Made by a program: the position numbers and the translations under genes. Under the pieces are notes generated by a model. It saw only the letters and a program-made list of their open reading frames with translations, was not told the origin of the DNA and made no database searches. This document shows, piece after piece, positions 21,715 through 31,096 of a stretch of 64,000 bases of DNA. Origin of the DNA: Comamonadaceae bacterium 2PF (GTDB taxonomy: Bacteria > Pseudomonadota > Gammaproteobacteria > Burkholderiales > Burkholderiaceae_C); the NCBI GenBank assembly GCA_005502875.1, contig SCMV01000011.1, positions 1 through 64,000 of the forward strand, in the 5' to 3' direction. Numbering within the stretch: position 1 is the first letter of the stretch; each line of letters begins with the position of its first letter.

Positions 21715-21836
21715 CTGAATGGGCGCTAGGGTTCCGAGTCGGTGTCACGCCGGCTGTCTGGTCCGAGAGCGCTCGGTCGCAACGGCAACAGCGGTGGCGG
21801 CTCCACGGAGGGACAAAAGCCCGGGAGGTCCTGATG
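21715..21836 (+). promoter_or_regulatory. Guanidine-I (ykkC) riboswitch
   Basis: The conserved aptamer blocks appear in order: CTAGGGTTCCG at 21726-21736, CTGGTCCGAGAG at 21758-21769 and GGACAAAAGCCCGGGAG at 21811-21827. The spacing is right. Free guanidine stabilises this aptamer. Downstream, CTTGTCCCGCCCCTCC can pair with the 3' part of the aptamer and lies beside the AGGAG ribosome site of the next gene. I therefore infer translational or termination control of cgdA onward. The preceding 157 bases (21558-21714) contain nothing else I can identify. Confidence 0.95.
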
Positions 21837-21896
21837 AAGGCGAAGAGCCGACACCAGAGTCTCTCGCGCTTGTCCCGCCCCTCCAGGAGTCAGACC

Positions 21897-22718
21897 ATGT
21901 CAGCCCAGCACCCCGAACACACCCTCGACAACCCGCCTGCCTCGACGCCGGTTGATGCCATCGCTCACTGGCAGCGTCTGCCAGCCGGCTCGCTGGCCGG
22001 AGTGAGCACCGACCACATCCTGTGGTCCGAACGCGTGCCAGGCGGTGGCCACTGGTCGTGGCGCCTCAAGCGAGGCACGGCCTTGCGCTTCGTGGCGCTG
22101 GGCGCCGACGCCAACGTGAGCGTGGTGCTCTACGCTGCGCACCAAACGCTCGAGCGCTACAACATGCCCGACTCGCTCAAGGCGCAGCACACGGCCCACT
22201 ACCGCCATGGCCACGTGCTCATGAGCGACATGGGCCGCTCGATGGCCAGCTTCACCGCCGACAGCCTGGGCTGGCACGACCCGCTGGGTGCCCTGCTCGA
22301 CACCCCCACCATGCAGCGGCGCTTTGGCGAGCACCGCTTTGAAGCCCACCGCAATGGCATGCACCGCTCGGGCAAGGACGGGCTGCTCATCGAAATCGGC
22401 AAGCATGGGCTGGGTCGCCGCGACCTGATCGCGCCGGTCAACCTGTTCAGCAAGGTGACCGTGGACGAAGAGGGGCGATTCCACTTCGCCGCCGGCCACA
22501 GCCAGTCAGGCGACTTCGTCGAGTTGCGAATGGACATGGACGTGGTGGTGGCTGTCTCGACCGCGCCCCACCCGCTCAACCCGAGCGAGGCGTACGCGCC
22601 GCCGCAGGTGGGCGTGGTGGCCTGGCGCAGCGGCCCGGCCCCGGCCGACGACTTCTGCCGCACCTTCCGGGGCGAGAACGCCCGCGCCCACCACAACAGC
22701 GACGTCTTCGCGCTCTGA
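21897..22718 (+). CDS. cgdA: Carboxyguanidine deiminase subunit A (formerly urea-amidolyase-associated protein 1, DUF1989)
   Basis: This 273-residue DUF1989-family protein lies directly under the guanidine-I riboswitch. It has [23 protein letters not shown] near the start, the [20 protein letters not shown] segment and an [21 protein letters not shown] end. CgdA and CgdB form a hetero-complex that deiminates carboxyguanidine to allophanate and ammonia. AGGAG at 21884-21888 supports the ATG. The next gene follows after 20 bases and is a paralogue, so the subunits arose by duplication. Confidence 0.9.
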   Translation: MSAQHPEHTLDNPPASTPVDAIAHWQRLPAGSLAGVSTDHILWSERVPGGGHWSWRLKRGTALRFVALGADANVSVVLYAAHQTLERYNMPDSLKAQHTAHYRHGHVLMSDMGRSMASFTADSLGWHDPLGALLDTPTMQRRFGEHRFEAHRNGMHRSGKDGLLIEIGKHGLGRRDLIAPVNLFSKVTVDEEGRFHFAAGHSQSGDFVELRMDMDVVVAVSTAPHPLNPSEAYAPPQVGVVAWRSGPAPADDFCRTFRGENARAHHNSDVFAL

Positions 22719-22738
22719 GCACCCCAGGAGGCCACGCC

Positions 22739-23419
22739 ATGAACGCACCCCAAGCGACCGCCATCCGCATCCAGCACAGCCCCCTGCTTGAGGCCGATGC
22801 CATCCTCAACCAGCGCCACCCGGCGGGCGAGCCCATCCTCTTTCAGGTCAAGCAGGGCCAGACCCTGCGCATCGTCGACCTGGAGGGCAACCAGGCCGCC
22901 GACGTGATCTTCTACAGCGCCGATGACCTGGCCGAGCACTACAGCGCCACCGACACGCTGCTGCACCAGGGCGGCATCTACCTGACGACCGGCTCGGTGC
23001 TGATGAGCAACGAAGGCCGCCCGATGCTCACCATCACGGCCGACACCTGCGGCCGACACGACACGCTGGGCGGGGCCTGCGCGGCCGAGAGCAACACCGT
23101 TCGCTACGCGCTGCAAAAGAAGTTCATGCACAGCTGCCGCGACAACTACCTGCTGGCCATCCAACACGCCGACATCGGTCTGGACAAGGCCGACCTGGTG
23201 CCCAACGTCAACTTCTTCATGAACGTGCCGGTGACGGCCGATGGCCAGTTGACGTTTGCCGATGGCGTCTCGGGCCCCGGCAAGTACGTGGAGATGCGCG
23301 CCGAGATGGACGTGTGGGTGCTGATCTCGAACTGCCCACAGCTCAACAACCCCTGCAACGCCTACAACCCCACGCCCATCCAGCTGCTGGTGTGGGACCC
23401 GGTTGAGGCCGTGAACTGA
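22739..23419 (+). CDS. cgdB: Carboxyguanidine deiminase subunit B (formerly urea-amidolyase-associated protein 2, DUF1989)
   Basis: This 226-residue DUF1989 protein is related to the upstream subunit. It has [28 protein letters not shown] in outline, then [24 protein letters not shown], and [23 protein letters not shown] with conserved cysteines and histidines that could hold metal. CAGGAGG precedes the ATG. It works with CgdA in converting carboxyguanidine to allophanate in the cytoplasm. Confidence 0.9.
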   Translation: MNAPQATAIRIQHSPLLEADAILNQRHPAGEPILFQVKQGQTLRIVDLEGNQAADVIFYSADDLAEHYSATDTLLHQGGIYLTTGSVLMSNEGRPMLTITADTCGRHDTLGGACAAESNTVRYALQKKFMHSCRDNYLLAIQHADIGLDKADLVPNVNFFMNVPVTADGQLTFADGVSGPGKYVEMRAEMDVWVLISNCPQLNNPCNAYNPTPIQLLVWDPVEAVN

Positions 23420-23479
23420 GCAGCTGGCCCAAGCCTTGCTGAGCTCCCACCGAGTCGATCACATCCTGTTCAAGACGGC

Positions 23480-23525
23480 CAGCGGGACGGCCCGCTGCGC
23501 GACACACGCCCGCGGGACGGCCCGC
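23480..23525 (+). promoter_or_regulatory. Guanidine-II (mini-ykkC) riboswitch, two ACGG-loop hairpins
   Basis: Two stem-loops with the same ACGG tetraloop lie just before the carboxylase ATG. The first is CAGCGGG-ACGG-CCCGCTG at 23480-23497 (7 bp). The second is GCGGG-ACGG-CCCGC at 23512-23525 (5 bp), with a 14-base linker. Paired hairpins with GGG-ACGR-CCC tips are the definition of the guanidine-II class. The second stem ends only about 14 bases before the start codon, close to the weak GGA ribosome site at 23528-23530, so guanidine binding probably frees translation. It lies inside an operon already under guanidine-I control. Confidence 0.85.
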
Positions 23526-23539
23526 TCGGAAGCGCTCCC

Positions 23540-26500
23540 ATGTTCGACAAGGTCCTGATCGCCAACCGAGGCGCCATCGCCTGCCGCATCATCCGCACGC
23601 TCAAGGCGCTGGGTGTGCGCAGCGTGGCCGTCTACTCCGAGGCCGATGCCAGCGCGCGCCACGTGCGCGAGGCCGATGAGGCCTTCTGCGTGGGCCCGGC
23701 TCCGGCGGCCGAGAGCTACCTGCGCGCCGACGAGATCCTGCGCATCGCGCGCGAAAGCGGAGCCCAGGCCATCCACCCCGGCTACGGCTTCCTGTCGGAG
23801 AACCCGGGCTTCGCCGAAGCCTGCGAAGCGGCGGGCATCGCCTTCATCGGGCCGAACGCCGATCAGATGCGGGCCTTTGGCCTGAAGCACACCGCGCGCG
23901 AGCTGGCTCAGCGCAGCGACGTGCCCCTGCTGCCCGGCTCGGGCCTGCTCGATGACATCGCCAATGCGCAGCTTGAGGCCGCGCGCATCGGCTACCCCGT
24001 CATGCTCAAAAGCACGGCGGGCGGCGGCGGCATCGGCATGCGCCTGGTGCGGTCGGATGCCGAGCTGGCCGACGCCTTCGCCGCCGTGCAGCGCCTGGCC
24101 TCGGCCAACTTCAAGGACGCCGGCCTGTACCTGGAGAAGTTCGTCGAGAACGCTCGCCACATCGAGGTACAGGTGTTTGGCGACGGGCGCGGCCAGGTCA
24201 TCGCCCTGGGCGAGCGCGACTGCTCGGTGCAGCGCCGCAACCAGAAGGTCATCGAAGAAACGCCGGCGCCTGGCTTGAGCGAGGCGCAACGACAGGCCTT
24301 GCTCGACACCGCTGTGCGCCTGGCCCAGGCCGTGAACTACCGCTCCGCCGGCACGGTGGAGTACGTGTACGACGCCGACACGGCGCAGTTCTACTTCCTG
24401 GAGGTCAACACCCGGCTGCAGGTCGAGCACGGCGTGACCGAGCAGGTCTGCGGCGTGGACCTGGTGGCCTGGATGGTGAAGCTTGCTGCCGGCGAGCTGC
24501 CTGAGCTCACCTCGCTGCAACCCCAGCCACAAGGCGCCTCCATCCAGGTGCGCCTGTACGCCGAAGACCCGGCTCGCAACTTCCAACCCAGCGCGGGCTT
24601 GCTGACCGAGGTGAGCTTCCCGACCTGCGCCGAGTTGAACGCCCGCGTGGACGGCTGGGTCGAACGCGGCACCGAGGTGCCCGCCTGGTACGACCCGATG
24701 CTGGCCAAGCTCATCGTCACCGCAGGCACCCGTGAGCAAGCCCTGGCCAAGCTCGACCAAGCCCTGGCCGACACCCGCCTGGCCGGCATCGAGACCAACC
24801 TGCCCTACCTGCGCCAAGTGGTGAAGCACCCGGTGTTCCGCGAAGGTCGCCAGGTCACGCGCTTTCTGAGCACCTTCGCCTTCCAGCCCGACACCATCGA
24901 GGTGCTGGCCGCTGGCGTGCAGACCGCCGTGCAGGACTGGCCTGGCCGCCAGGGCCTGTGGGACGTGGGTGTGCCGCCTTCGGGCCCGATGGACGCCCTC
25001 GCCCACCGCCTGGCCAACCGCCTGGTGGGCAACGCGCCCGACGCCGCCACGCTGGAATGCACCCTGGCCGGCCCGACGCTGAAGTTCCACGTCGACACCG
25101 TCATCGCGCTCACGGGCGCGCCCATGCCGGCCGAGCTCGACGGACAGCCACTGAGCCTTTGGCAAAGCCACGCCGTGCGCGCCGGCAGCGTGCTCACCCT
25201 GGGCCGCGCCGAAAGCGGCCTGCGCAGCTACCTGGCCGTGGGCGGCGGCCTGGACGTGCCCACCTACCTGGGCAGCCGCGCCACCTTCACGCTCGGCCAA
25301 TTCGGTGGCCACGGCGGGCGCAACCTGCGCGTGGGCGACGTGTTGCACCTGGCCACACCCGGCGCCGGCACCGCAGGCCATCAGGTGTCGGCCGAAGCCC
25401 GCCCCCACATCGGTCAGCACTGGGACATCGGCGTGCTCTACGGCCCGCATGGCGCGCCCGACTTCTTCCAGGACGAGGACATCGCCACCTTCTTCGCCGC
25501 CGACTGGAAGGTGCACCACAACTCCAGCCGCACCGGCGTGCGCCTGATCGGGCCCAAGCCGAAATGGGCCCGTACCGACGGTGGTGAGGCCGGCCTGCAC
25601 CCCTCCAACATCCACGACAACGCCTACGCCATCGGCGCCATCGACTTCACGGGCGACATGCCCGTCATCCTCGGCCCCGACGGCCCGAGCCTGGGCGGCT
25701 TCGTCTGCCCGGCGGTGGTGGTCAACGCCGAGCTGTGGAAGCTGGGCCAGCTGCGCCCCGGTGACACGGTGCGCTTTCACCGCATCTCGGCTGTGCAGGC
25801 CGCGGAACGCGAGGCCGTGGTCGAAGCCAGCATCCACACGCTCAACACGCCCTTGCCCGCGGCGCCCCACGACCACGCTCACGCCTGCGTCAGCCCCATC
25901 CTGGCCGACGTGCCGGCCGATGGCGAAAAGCCCCACGTGGTGGTGCGTCAGGCCGGCGACCGCTACGTGCTGATGGAGTTTGGCCCGCTGGTGCTCGACC
26001 TCGAGCTGCGCTTTCGGGTGCACGCGCTCATGGCCGAGCTGAAAAAGCTCAACGGCGGTCAGGGCCTGGCCGGCGTCATCGACATGACCCCGGGCATCCG
26101 CTCGCTGCAGGTGCACTTCGACCCGGCCGTGCTGCAGCGCGACGAGCTGCTGCGCGTGTTGCTCGACGTCGAAGACCACCTGCCGCCGCTGGACGACATC
26201 ACCATCCCCAACCGCGTGGTGCACCTGCCGCTGTCGTGGGACGACGCGCAAACGCGCCTGGCCATCGAGAAGTACATGCAGTCGGTGCGGCCCGACGCAC
26301 CCTGGTGCCCCAGCAACATCGAGTTCATCCGCCGCATCAACGGCCTGGACAGCATCGAAGAGGTCTTCAACGTCGTCTTCGACGCCAGCTACCTCGTGCT
26401 CGGCCTGGGCGACGTCTACCTGGGCGCGCCCGTGGCCACGCCGGTCGACCCGCGCCACCGCCTGGTCACAACCAAGTACAACCCGGCGCGCACCTGGACA

Positions 26501-27193
26501 CCCGAGAACGCCGTGGGCATCGGCGGCGCCTACCTGTGCGTCTACGGCATGGAAGGCCCGGGCGGCTACCAGTTCGTCGGGCGCACGCTGCAGATGTGGA
26601 ACCGCTGGCGACATGGCGAACAACAGGGGCAGGCAGTCCATCCGGCATTCGCGCAACCCTGGCTGCTGCGCTTTTTTGACGAGATCCGCTTCCACCCCGT
26701 CAGCGAAGACGAACTGCTGCGCATCCGCGCCACCTTCCCGCACGGCGGCTACGCGCTGAAGATCGAAGACAGCAGCTTCAACCTGCGCAGCTACCGCCAG
26801 TTCCTCGCCGATCAGGCCGACAGCATCGCCGCGTTCAAATCACGCCAGCAAGCGTCGTTCGAGGCCGAGCGCCAGCGCTGGATCGCGAACGGCCAGGCCG
26901 ACTTCGCCAGCGAAAGCGACGTGGCCAGCGCCAGCCCCGACACCGAGCTCGACCTGCCCGAGGGCGGCCGCTTCGTGGCCACCAGCGTGCCCGGCAACGT
27001 CTGGCAGGTGGCCGTGAAGGAAGGCCAGACCGTGAAAGCCGGCGAGGTGCTGGTGGTCGTCGAGTCCATGAAGATGGAGTTCGCCATCACCGCCCCCTGC
27101 GACGGCACCGTGCACCGCGTGCTGTGCCGCGAAGGCGCGCCCGTCGCAGCCGGTCAGGACGCGCTGATCCTGATCGAACAACGCCCGAACTGA
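23540..27193 (+). CDS. Guanidine carboxylase (biotin-dependent, urea-carboxylase family)
   Basis: This 1217-residue enzyme has a biotin carboxylase domain at about 1-450 (ATP loop [13 protein letters not shown]). AHS/KipI-KipA-like domains make up the carboxyltransferase (about 470-1060). The C-terminal biotinyl domain has ESMKME, biotin lysine about 1178. It carboxylates guanidine using ATP and bicarbonate, and the product goes to CgdAB. Classical annotation would be urea carboxylase. The two guanidine riboswitches and cgdAB argue for guanidine as substrate, with urea probably used less well. Confidence 0.9.
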   Translation: MFDKVLIANRGAIACRIIRTLKALGVRSVAVYSEADASARHVREADEAFCVGPAPAAESYLRADEILRIARESGAQAIHPGYGFLSENPGFAEACEAAGIAFIGPNADQMRAFGLKHTARELAQRSDVPLLPGSGLLDDIANAQLEAARIGYPVMLKSTAGGGGIGMRLVRSDAELADAFAAVQRLASANFKDAGLYLEKFVENARHIEVQVFGDGRGQVIALGERDCSVQRRNQKVIEETPAPGLSEAQRQALLDTAVRLAQAVNYRSAGTVEYVYDADTAQFYFLEVNTRLQVEHGVTEQVCGVDLVAWMVKLAAGELPELTSLQPQPQGASIQVRLYAEDPARNFQPSAGLLTEVSFPTCAELNARVDGWVERGTEVPAWYDPMLAKLIVTAGTREQALAKLDQALADTRLAGIETNLPYLRQVVKHPVFREGRQVTRFLSTFAFQPDTIEVLAAGVQTAVQDWPGRQGLWDVGVPPSGPMDALAHRLANRLVGNAPDAATLECTLAGPTLKFHVDTVIALTGAPMPAELDGQPLSLWQSHAVRAGSVLTLGRAESGLRSYLAVGGGLDVPTYLGSRATFTLGQFGGHGGRNLRVGDVLHLATPGAGTAGHQVSAEARPHIGQHWDIGVLYGPHGAPDFFQDEDIATFFAADWKVHHNSSRTGVRLIGPKPKWARTDGGEAGLHPSNIHDNAYAIGAIDFTGDMPVILGPDGPSLGGFVCPAVVVNAELWKLGQLRPGDTVRFHRISAVQAAEREAVVEASIHTLNTPLPAAPHDHAHACVSPILADVPADGEKPHVVVRQAGDRYVLMEFGPLVLDLELRFRVHALMAELKKLNGGQGLAGVIDMTPGIRSLQVHFDPAVLQRDELLRVLLDVEDHLPPLDDITIPNRVVHLPLSWDDAQTRLAIEKYMQSVRPDAPWCPSNIEFIRRINGLDSIEEVFNVVFDASYLVLGLGDVYLGAPVATPVDPRHRLVTTKYNPARTWTPENAVGIGGAYLCVYGMEGPGGYQFVGRTLQMWNRWRHGEQQGQAVHPAFAQPWLLRFFDEIRFHPVSEDELLRIRATFPHGGYALKIEDSSFNLRSYRQFLADQADSIAAFKSRQQASFEAERQRWIANGQADFASESDVASASPDTELDLPEGGRFVATSVPGNVWQVAVKEGQTVKAGEVLVVVESMKMEFAITAPCDGTVHRVLCREGAPVAAGQDALILIEQRPN

Positions 27194-27241
27194 AATGAGC
27201 ACCGCCCCGCACACGTCCAGCACCAGGAAGGACCCCAGCCG

Positions 27242-29131
27242 ATGAGCCCGACCGAGATCGCGTCCCAGCCCCCCGCCAACGACCTCAGCCAACTGAGCTT
27301 CGACCTCGCCAGCTTGCGCTGCGCCTACCGCCAGGGCCTGAGGCTGCGCGATGTGATCGCCGAAGCCGCACGCCGCTGTGCGAGCGACGCCCACCACGCC
27401 TTCATCCACCGCCTCAGCGAGGCCGAGCTCGAGCCCCACCTGGCACGACTGGAAGGCCTGGACGCCAGCAGCCTGCCGCTCTACGGCGTGCCTTTTGTCA
27501 TCAAGGACAACATCGACCTGGCGGGGGTGCCCACCACCGCCGCGTGTCCTGAGTTCGCCCACACCCCGAACGCCAGCGCCTTCGTGGTGCAGCGCCTGCT
27601 GGATGCGGGCGCCATCCCGATGGGCAAAGCCAACCTCGACCAGTTCGCCACGGGCCTCAATGGCACGCGCTCGCCTTACGGCGCCTGCGCCAACGCCTTC
27701 GATGCGGACTTCATCAGCGGCGGATCCAGCTCCGGCTCGGCCGTGTCCGTCGCCAAAGGCTGGGTCAGCTTCTCGCTGGGCACCGACACGGCTGGATCGG
27801 GTCGCGTGCCCGCCGCCTTCAACAACCTGATCGGCCTGAAGCCCACGTGTGGCCTGCTCTCGACCACCGGCGTGGTGCCCGCCTGCCGCTCGCTCGACAC
27901 GGTCAACATCTTCGCGCTGCACGCGGGTGACGCACACGACGTGCTGCAGGTGGCCGCCGGCTTCGACAACAACGACGCCTTCAGTCGAACCGCCGCGCCA
28001 CACGGCGTGGATTTCTCGGGCGGCCCGTTCCGCTTTGGCGTGCCGCGCGAGCAAGACCTCGCCTTCTTTGGCAACGACGCCGCCCGCAAGCTCTTTGATG
28101 CGGCGGTGCAGCGCGCCATCTCTCTCGGTGGCACCCCCGTCGAAGTCGACTTCTCGCCTTTCCTCGAAACCGCGCGCCTGCTCTACGAAGGCCCTTGGGT
28201 CGCAGAGCGCTACCAGGCCATCCGCGACTTCATCGACGAACAGCCTGAAGCGGTCTTCCCTCCGGTCCGCAGCATCATCGAAGCCGGTCGTGACAAATCG
28301 GCCGCTGACCTGTTTGCCGCCCAGTACCGCCTCAAGGCCCTCAAGCGCGCGTGCGACCAGGTCTGGCAAACCGTGGACTGCCTGCTCACCCCCACGGCCG
28401 GCACGATCTACCGCATCGCCGAGATGCAGGCCGACCCGATCCGCCTGAACAGCCACCTGGGCCACTACACCAACCACATGAACCTGCTGGACTACGCCGC
28501 CGTGGCCGTGCCCGCAGGCTTCCTGGCCGATGGCGATGCCGCCGGCCTGCCCTGGGGCGTGACCTTCGCAGCCCCCGCGCACAAGGACATCTCGCTGCTG
28601 CGCCTGGCCGACCGATTCCAGCGCAGCCTCTCGTTGGAGGTCGGCGGCTACACACTGGGGGCCACCACCACGTCCCTGGCCAATGTGGACAAGATGGGCG
28701 AGCCCGTCGGCTTGTTGACCGACAACCCGGCGCGCAGCGGCACCATCCCCGTGGCCGTGTGCGGCGCCCACCTCAGCGGCCTGCCGCTCAACCCGCAGCT
28801 CACCTCGCGCGGTGCGCGCCTGCTCTGCGCCATCGACTCGGCGCCGCGCTACAAGCTCTTCGCCCTGCCCGGAGGCCCCGTCGCCCGCCCCGGCATGGTC
28901 CGCGTGCCCGAAGGGGGGCAGGCCATCCCGCTGGAGGTGTGGGAGGTGCCTGCCGAGCACTTCGGCAGCTTCGTGGCCGGCATCCCCGCGCCGCTGGGCA
29001 TCGGCAAGGTAGAGTTGGCAGACGGCCGCGTGGTGCCTGGCTTCATCTGCGAAGGCATCGGCACCGAAGGCGCCACCGACATCACGCACTTTGGCGGCTG
29101 GCGCGCCTACCTGGCCAACCGAAGCACCTGA
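27242..29131 (+). CDS. atzF: Allophanate hydrolase
   Basis: This 629-residue protein has an amidase-signature domain with the Ser-Ser-Lys triad: lysine in VIKDNIDLAG near 85, and the serines in GGSSSGSAVSVAKG near 160-173 and in DTAGSGRVPAA. A C-terminal allophanate hydrolase domain (about 470-629) has VCGAHLSGLPLN and PGMVRVPEGG. It splits allophanate into two ammonia and two CO2, the last step of the guanidine route. It is 48 bases downstream of the carboxylase and in the same operon. Confidence 0.92.
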   Translation: MSPTEIASQPPANDLSQLSFDLASLRCAYRQGLRLRDVIAEAARRCASDAHHAFIHRLSEAELEPHLARLEGLDASSLPLYGVPFVIKDNIDLAGVPTTAACPEFAHTPNASAFVVQRLLDAGAIPMGKANLDQFATGLNGTRSPYGACANAFDADFISGGSSSGSAVSVAKGWVSFSLGTDTAGSGRVPAAFNNLIGLKPTCGLLSTTGVVPACRSLDTVNIFALHAGDAHDVLQVAAGFDNNDAFSRTAAPHGVDFSGGPFRFGVPREQDLAFFGNDAARKLFDAAVQRAISLGGTPVEVDFSPFLETARLLYEGPWVAERYQAIRDFIDEQPEAVFPPVRSIIEAGRDKSAADLFAAQYRLKALKRACDQVWQTVDCLLTPTAGTIYRIAEMQADPIRLNSHLGHYTNHMNLLDYAAVAVPAGFLADGDAAGLPWGVTFAAPAHKDISLLRLADRFQRSLSLEVGGYTLGATTTSLANVDKMGEPVGLLTDNPARSGTIPVAVCGAHLSGLPLNPQLTSRGARLLCAIDSAPRYKLFALPGGPVARPGMVRVPEGGQAIPLEVWEVPAEHFGSFVAGIPAPLGIGKVELADGRVVPGFICEGIGTEGATDITHFGGWRAYLANRST

Positions 29132-29166
29132 CACCGTCGCCCTTGAGCGCAAGCACCCAACAGGCC

Positions 29167-30465
29167 ATGCTCGACCTCCTGATCCAGAACGCGAACCTGC
29201 CCGATGGGCGCCAACGCATGGGCGTGGCCGTTCAGAACGGCCTCATCGTGGAGGTCACCGAGGGGTTGACCGCGCAGCAAGCCCCGGCGCGCGAAGTGGT
29301 CGATGCAGGCGGGCTGCTGCTCAGCCCGCCCTTCGTGGACGCCCACTTCCACATGGACGCCACGCTCAGCCACGGTCTGCCTCGCGTCAACCAGAGCGGC
29401 ACCTTGCTCGAAGGCATCGCGCTGTGGGGAGAACTCAAGCCCGATCTCACGCAGGAAGCGGTGATGGCGCGCGCCCTCGCCTACTGCGACTGGGCCGTGG
29501 CCCGTGGCCTGCTGGCCATCCGCACCCACGTCGACACCTGCGACCCCCGCCTGCTGGCCGTGGACGCGCTGCTCGAAGTCAAGCGGCGCGTCGCCCCCTG
29601 GGTCGACCTCCAGCTCGTCGCCTTCCCGCAGGACGGCGTGCTGCGCTCGCGTGGCGCCTGGGAGTTGCTGCAAGAAGCCTTGCGCCGTGGCGTGGACGTG
29701 GTGGGCGGCATCCCGCATTTCGAGCGCACCCAGGCCGATGGCGCCGCCAGCGTGCGCATGCTCTGCGAGCTCGCGGCCGAACAAGGCAAACGGGTCGACA
29801 TGCACTGTGACGAGTCCGACGACCCGATGTCGCGCCACATCGACACGCTCACCGCCGAAACCCAGCGCCTGGGCCTGCACGGCCGCGTCACCGGTTCGCA
29901 CCTGACCTCCATGCACAGCATGGACAACTACCACGTCAGCAAACTCATCCCGCTGATGGCCGAGGCCGGCATCAACGTGGTGGCCAACCCGCTGATCAAC
30001 ATCACCTTGCAGGGCCGCCACGACGCCTACCCCAAGCGGCGCGGCATGACCCGCGTGCCCGAGCTGCTGGCCGCGGGTGTGCCCGTGGCCTTCGGTCACG
30101 ACTGCGTGATGGACCCCTGGTACAGCCTGGGCTCGGGCGACATGCTCGAAGTGGCACACATGGGCCTGCACGTGGCGCAGATGACCGGTCAGGCCGCGAT
30201 GCGTCAGTGCTTCGATGCCGTGACCAGCACGCCAGCGCGCATCCTGGGGCTCGATCACTTCGGCCTGCAGGCGGGCTGCGAAGCCAGCTTCGTGTTGCTG
30301 CAGGCGCGCGATCCCGTCGAAGCCTTGCGGCTGCGCGCCCACCGCCTGCGGGTGTACCGGCGCGGCCAACTGCTGGCCCACAGCGAGCCCGTGCAGACCA
30401 CACTTGCCCTGCCGGGTCGCCCAAGCAGCACGCGGTTTTTCTGGCCAGCGCCCCCCAACCCCTGA
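29167..30465 (+). CDS. Cytosine-deaminase-like amidohydrolase
   Basis: This 432-residue protein is of the CodA type. Metal ligands are seen as DAHFHMD near 58-64, VDMHCDESDD near 213, SHLTSMHS near 246 and FGHDCVMDPWY near 312. The YPKRRGMTRVPELL block is typical of CodA. The residue after the metal-binding Asp is Cys (GHDC), where E. coli CodA has Asp (GHDD), a position that influences substrate choice. It closes the guanidine operon, 36 bases after atzF. The substrate may be creatinine or another cyclic amidine, but that is inference. Confidence 0.82.
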   Translation: MLDLLIQNANLPDGRQRMGVAVQNGLIVEVTEGLTAQQAPAREVVDAGGLLLSPPFVDAHFHMDATLSHGLPRVNQSGTLLEGIALWGELKPDLTQEAVMARALAYCDWAVARGLLAIRTHVDTCDPRLLAVDALLEVKRRVAPWVDLQLVAFPQDGVLRSRGAWELLQEALRRGVDVVGGIPHFERTQADGAASVRMLCELAAEQGKRVDMHCDESDDPMSRHIDTLTAETQRLGLHGRVTGSHLTSMHSMDNYHVSKLIPLMAEAGINVVANPLINITLQGRHDAYPKRRGMTRVPELLAAGVPVAFGHDCVMDPWYSLGSGDMLEVAHMGLHVAQMTGQAAMRQCFDAVTSTPARILGLDHFGLQAGCEASFVLLQARDPVEALRLRAHRLRVYRRGQLLAHSEPVQTTLALPGRPSSTRFFWPAPPNP

Positions 30466-30504
30466 GTGCACGGAGCCTGCCCGGGGCAGCAGCCCAATCG
30501 GCCG

Positions 30505-31044
30505 TCAGCCCTGGCCCGCTGACATGGGATGGGGCGGGTGCAATGGCGGCATGGTCGCGGCCATCAGCTGCAGCCGCCCGGTGACCACGCCGCGCAACGC
30601 GGTCATGCGGTTGGCGATGGCCTGCAGCCGGGCGGCTGGCCCCTGCACCAGGATCACCTCCATCATCTGCTGGCCCATCAGGTGCACGTGCAGCGAGCTG
30701 ATGACCTCGTCGATGTGGTCGCACTGCAGGTCGGCCAGCTCCTTTTGCAGGCCGCGCACCGAGCGGTCGTAGAGCAAGGTGATGGTGCCCACCATCACCT
30801 CATCGCCCAGCTGGCGTTTGTGCTCGAGCAACTGCAGGTTGATCATCTCCGAGATGGCCTGAGACCTGCTCTCGAAGCCGCGAGCCGACACCATGCCGTC
30901 AAGTTCGGCCAACAGGTCTTCCGGCATGGACACGCTGATGCGCGCCACGGGGCTGTTGCGCTGATCGGTTGGCGAAACCACAGCGGGAGGCGGGTTGCTC
31001 GGCATGGCGAAGGGCCCTGGTTGATCCTGTGAGTGGTCCGACAT
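30505..31044 (-). CDS. nikR: NikR-like ribbon-helix-helix regulator with altered metal site
   Basis: This 179-residue protein has an N-terminal ribbon-helix-helix (ARISVSMPEDLLAELDGMVSARGFESRSQAI) after a proline-rich extension. A C-terminal ACT-like domain with LHVHLMGQQMMEVILVQG follows. Against E. coli NikR, the ligands H87 and H89 are kept in LHVH. By alignment H76 becomes Cys and C95 becomes Met. It ends the - strand operon with glnT and the ABC transporter, with no nickel genes nearby. It may sense a different metal or none. The MSDHSQD start was chosen. MPSNPPP at 31005 is possible. Confidence 0.8.
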   Translation of the reverse strand: MSDHSQDQPGPFAMPSNPPPAVVSPTDQRNSPVARISVSMPEDLLAELDGMVSARGFESRSQAISEMINLQLLEHKRQLGDEVMVGTITLLYDRSVRGLQKELADLQCDHIDEVISSLHVHLMGQQMMEVILVQGPAARLQAIANRMTALRGVVTGRLQLMAATMPPLHPPHPMSAGQG

Positions 31045-31096
31045 TGTGGCCTGCGGCAGGTGGCCCCGGTGTCCGTGGACCAGGGCCACACAGGCA

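Noticed and set aside
23459-26743. Very long open frame antisense to the guanidine carboxylase gene
   Set aside because: It mirrors codon structure of a GC-rich gene on the other strand and contains no recognisable domain.
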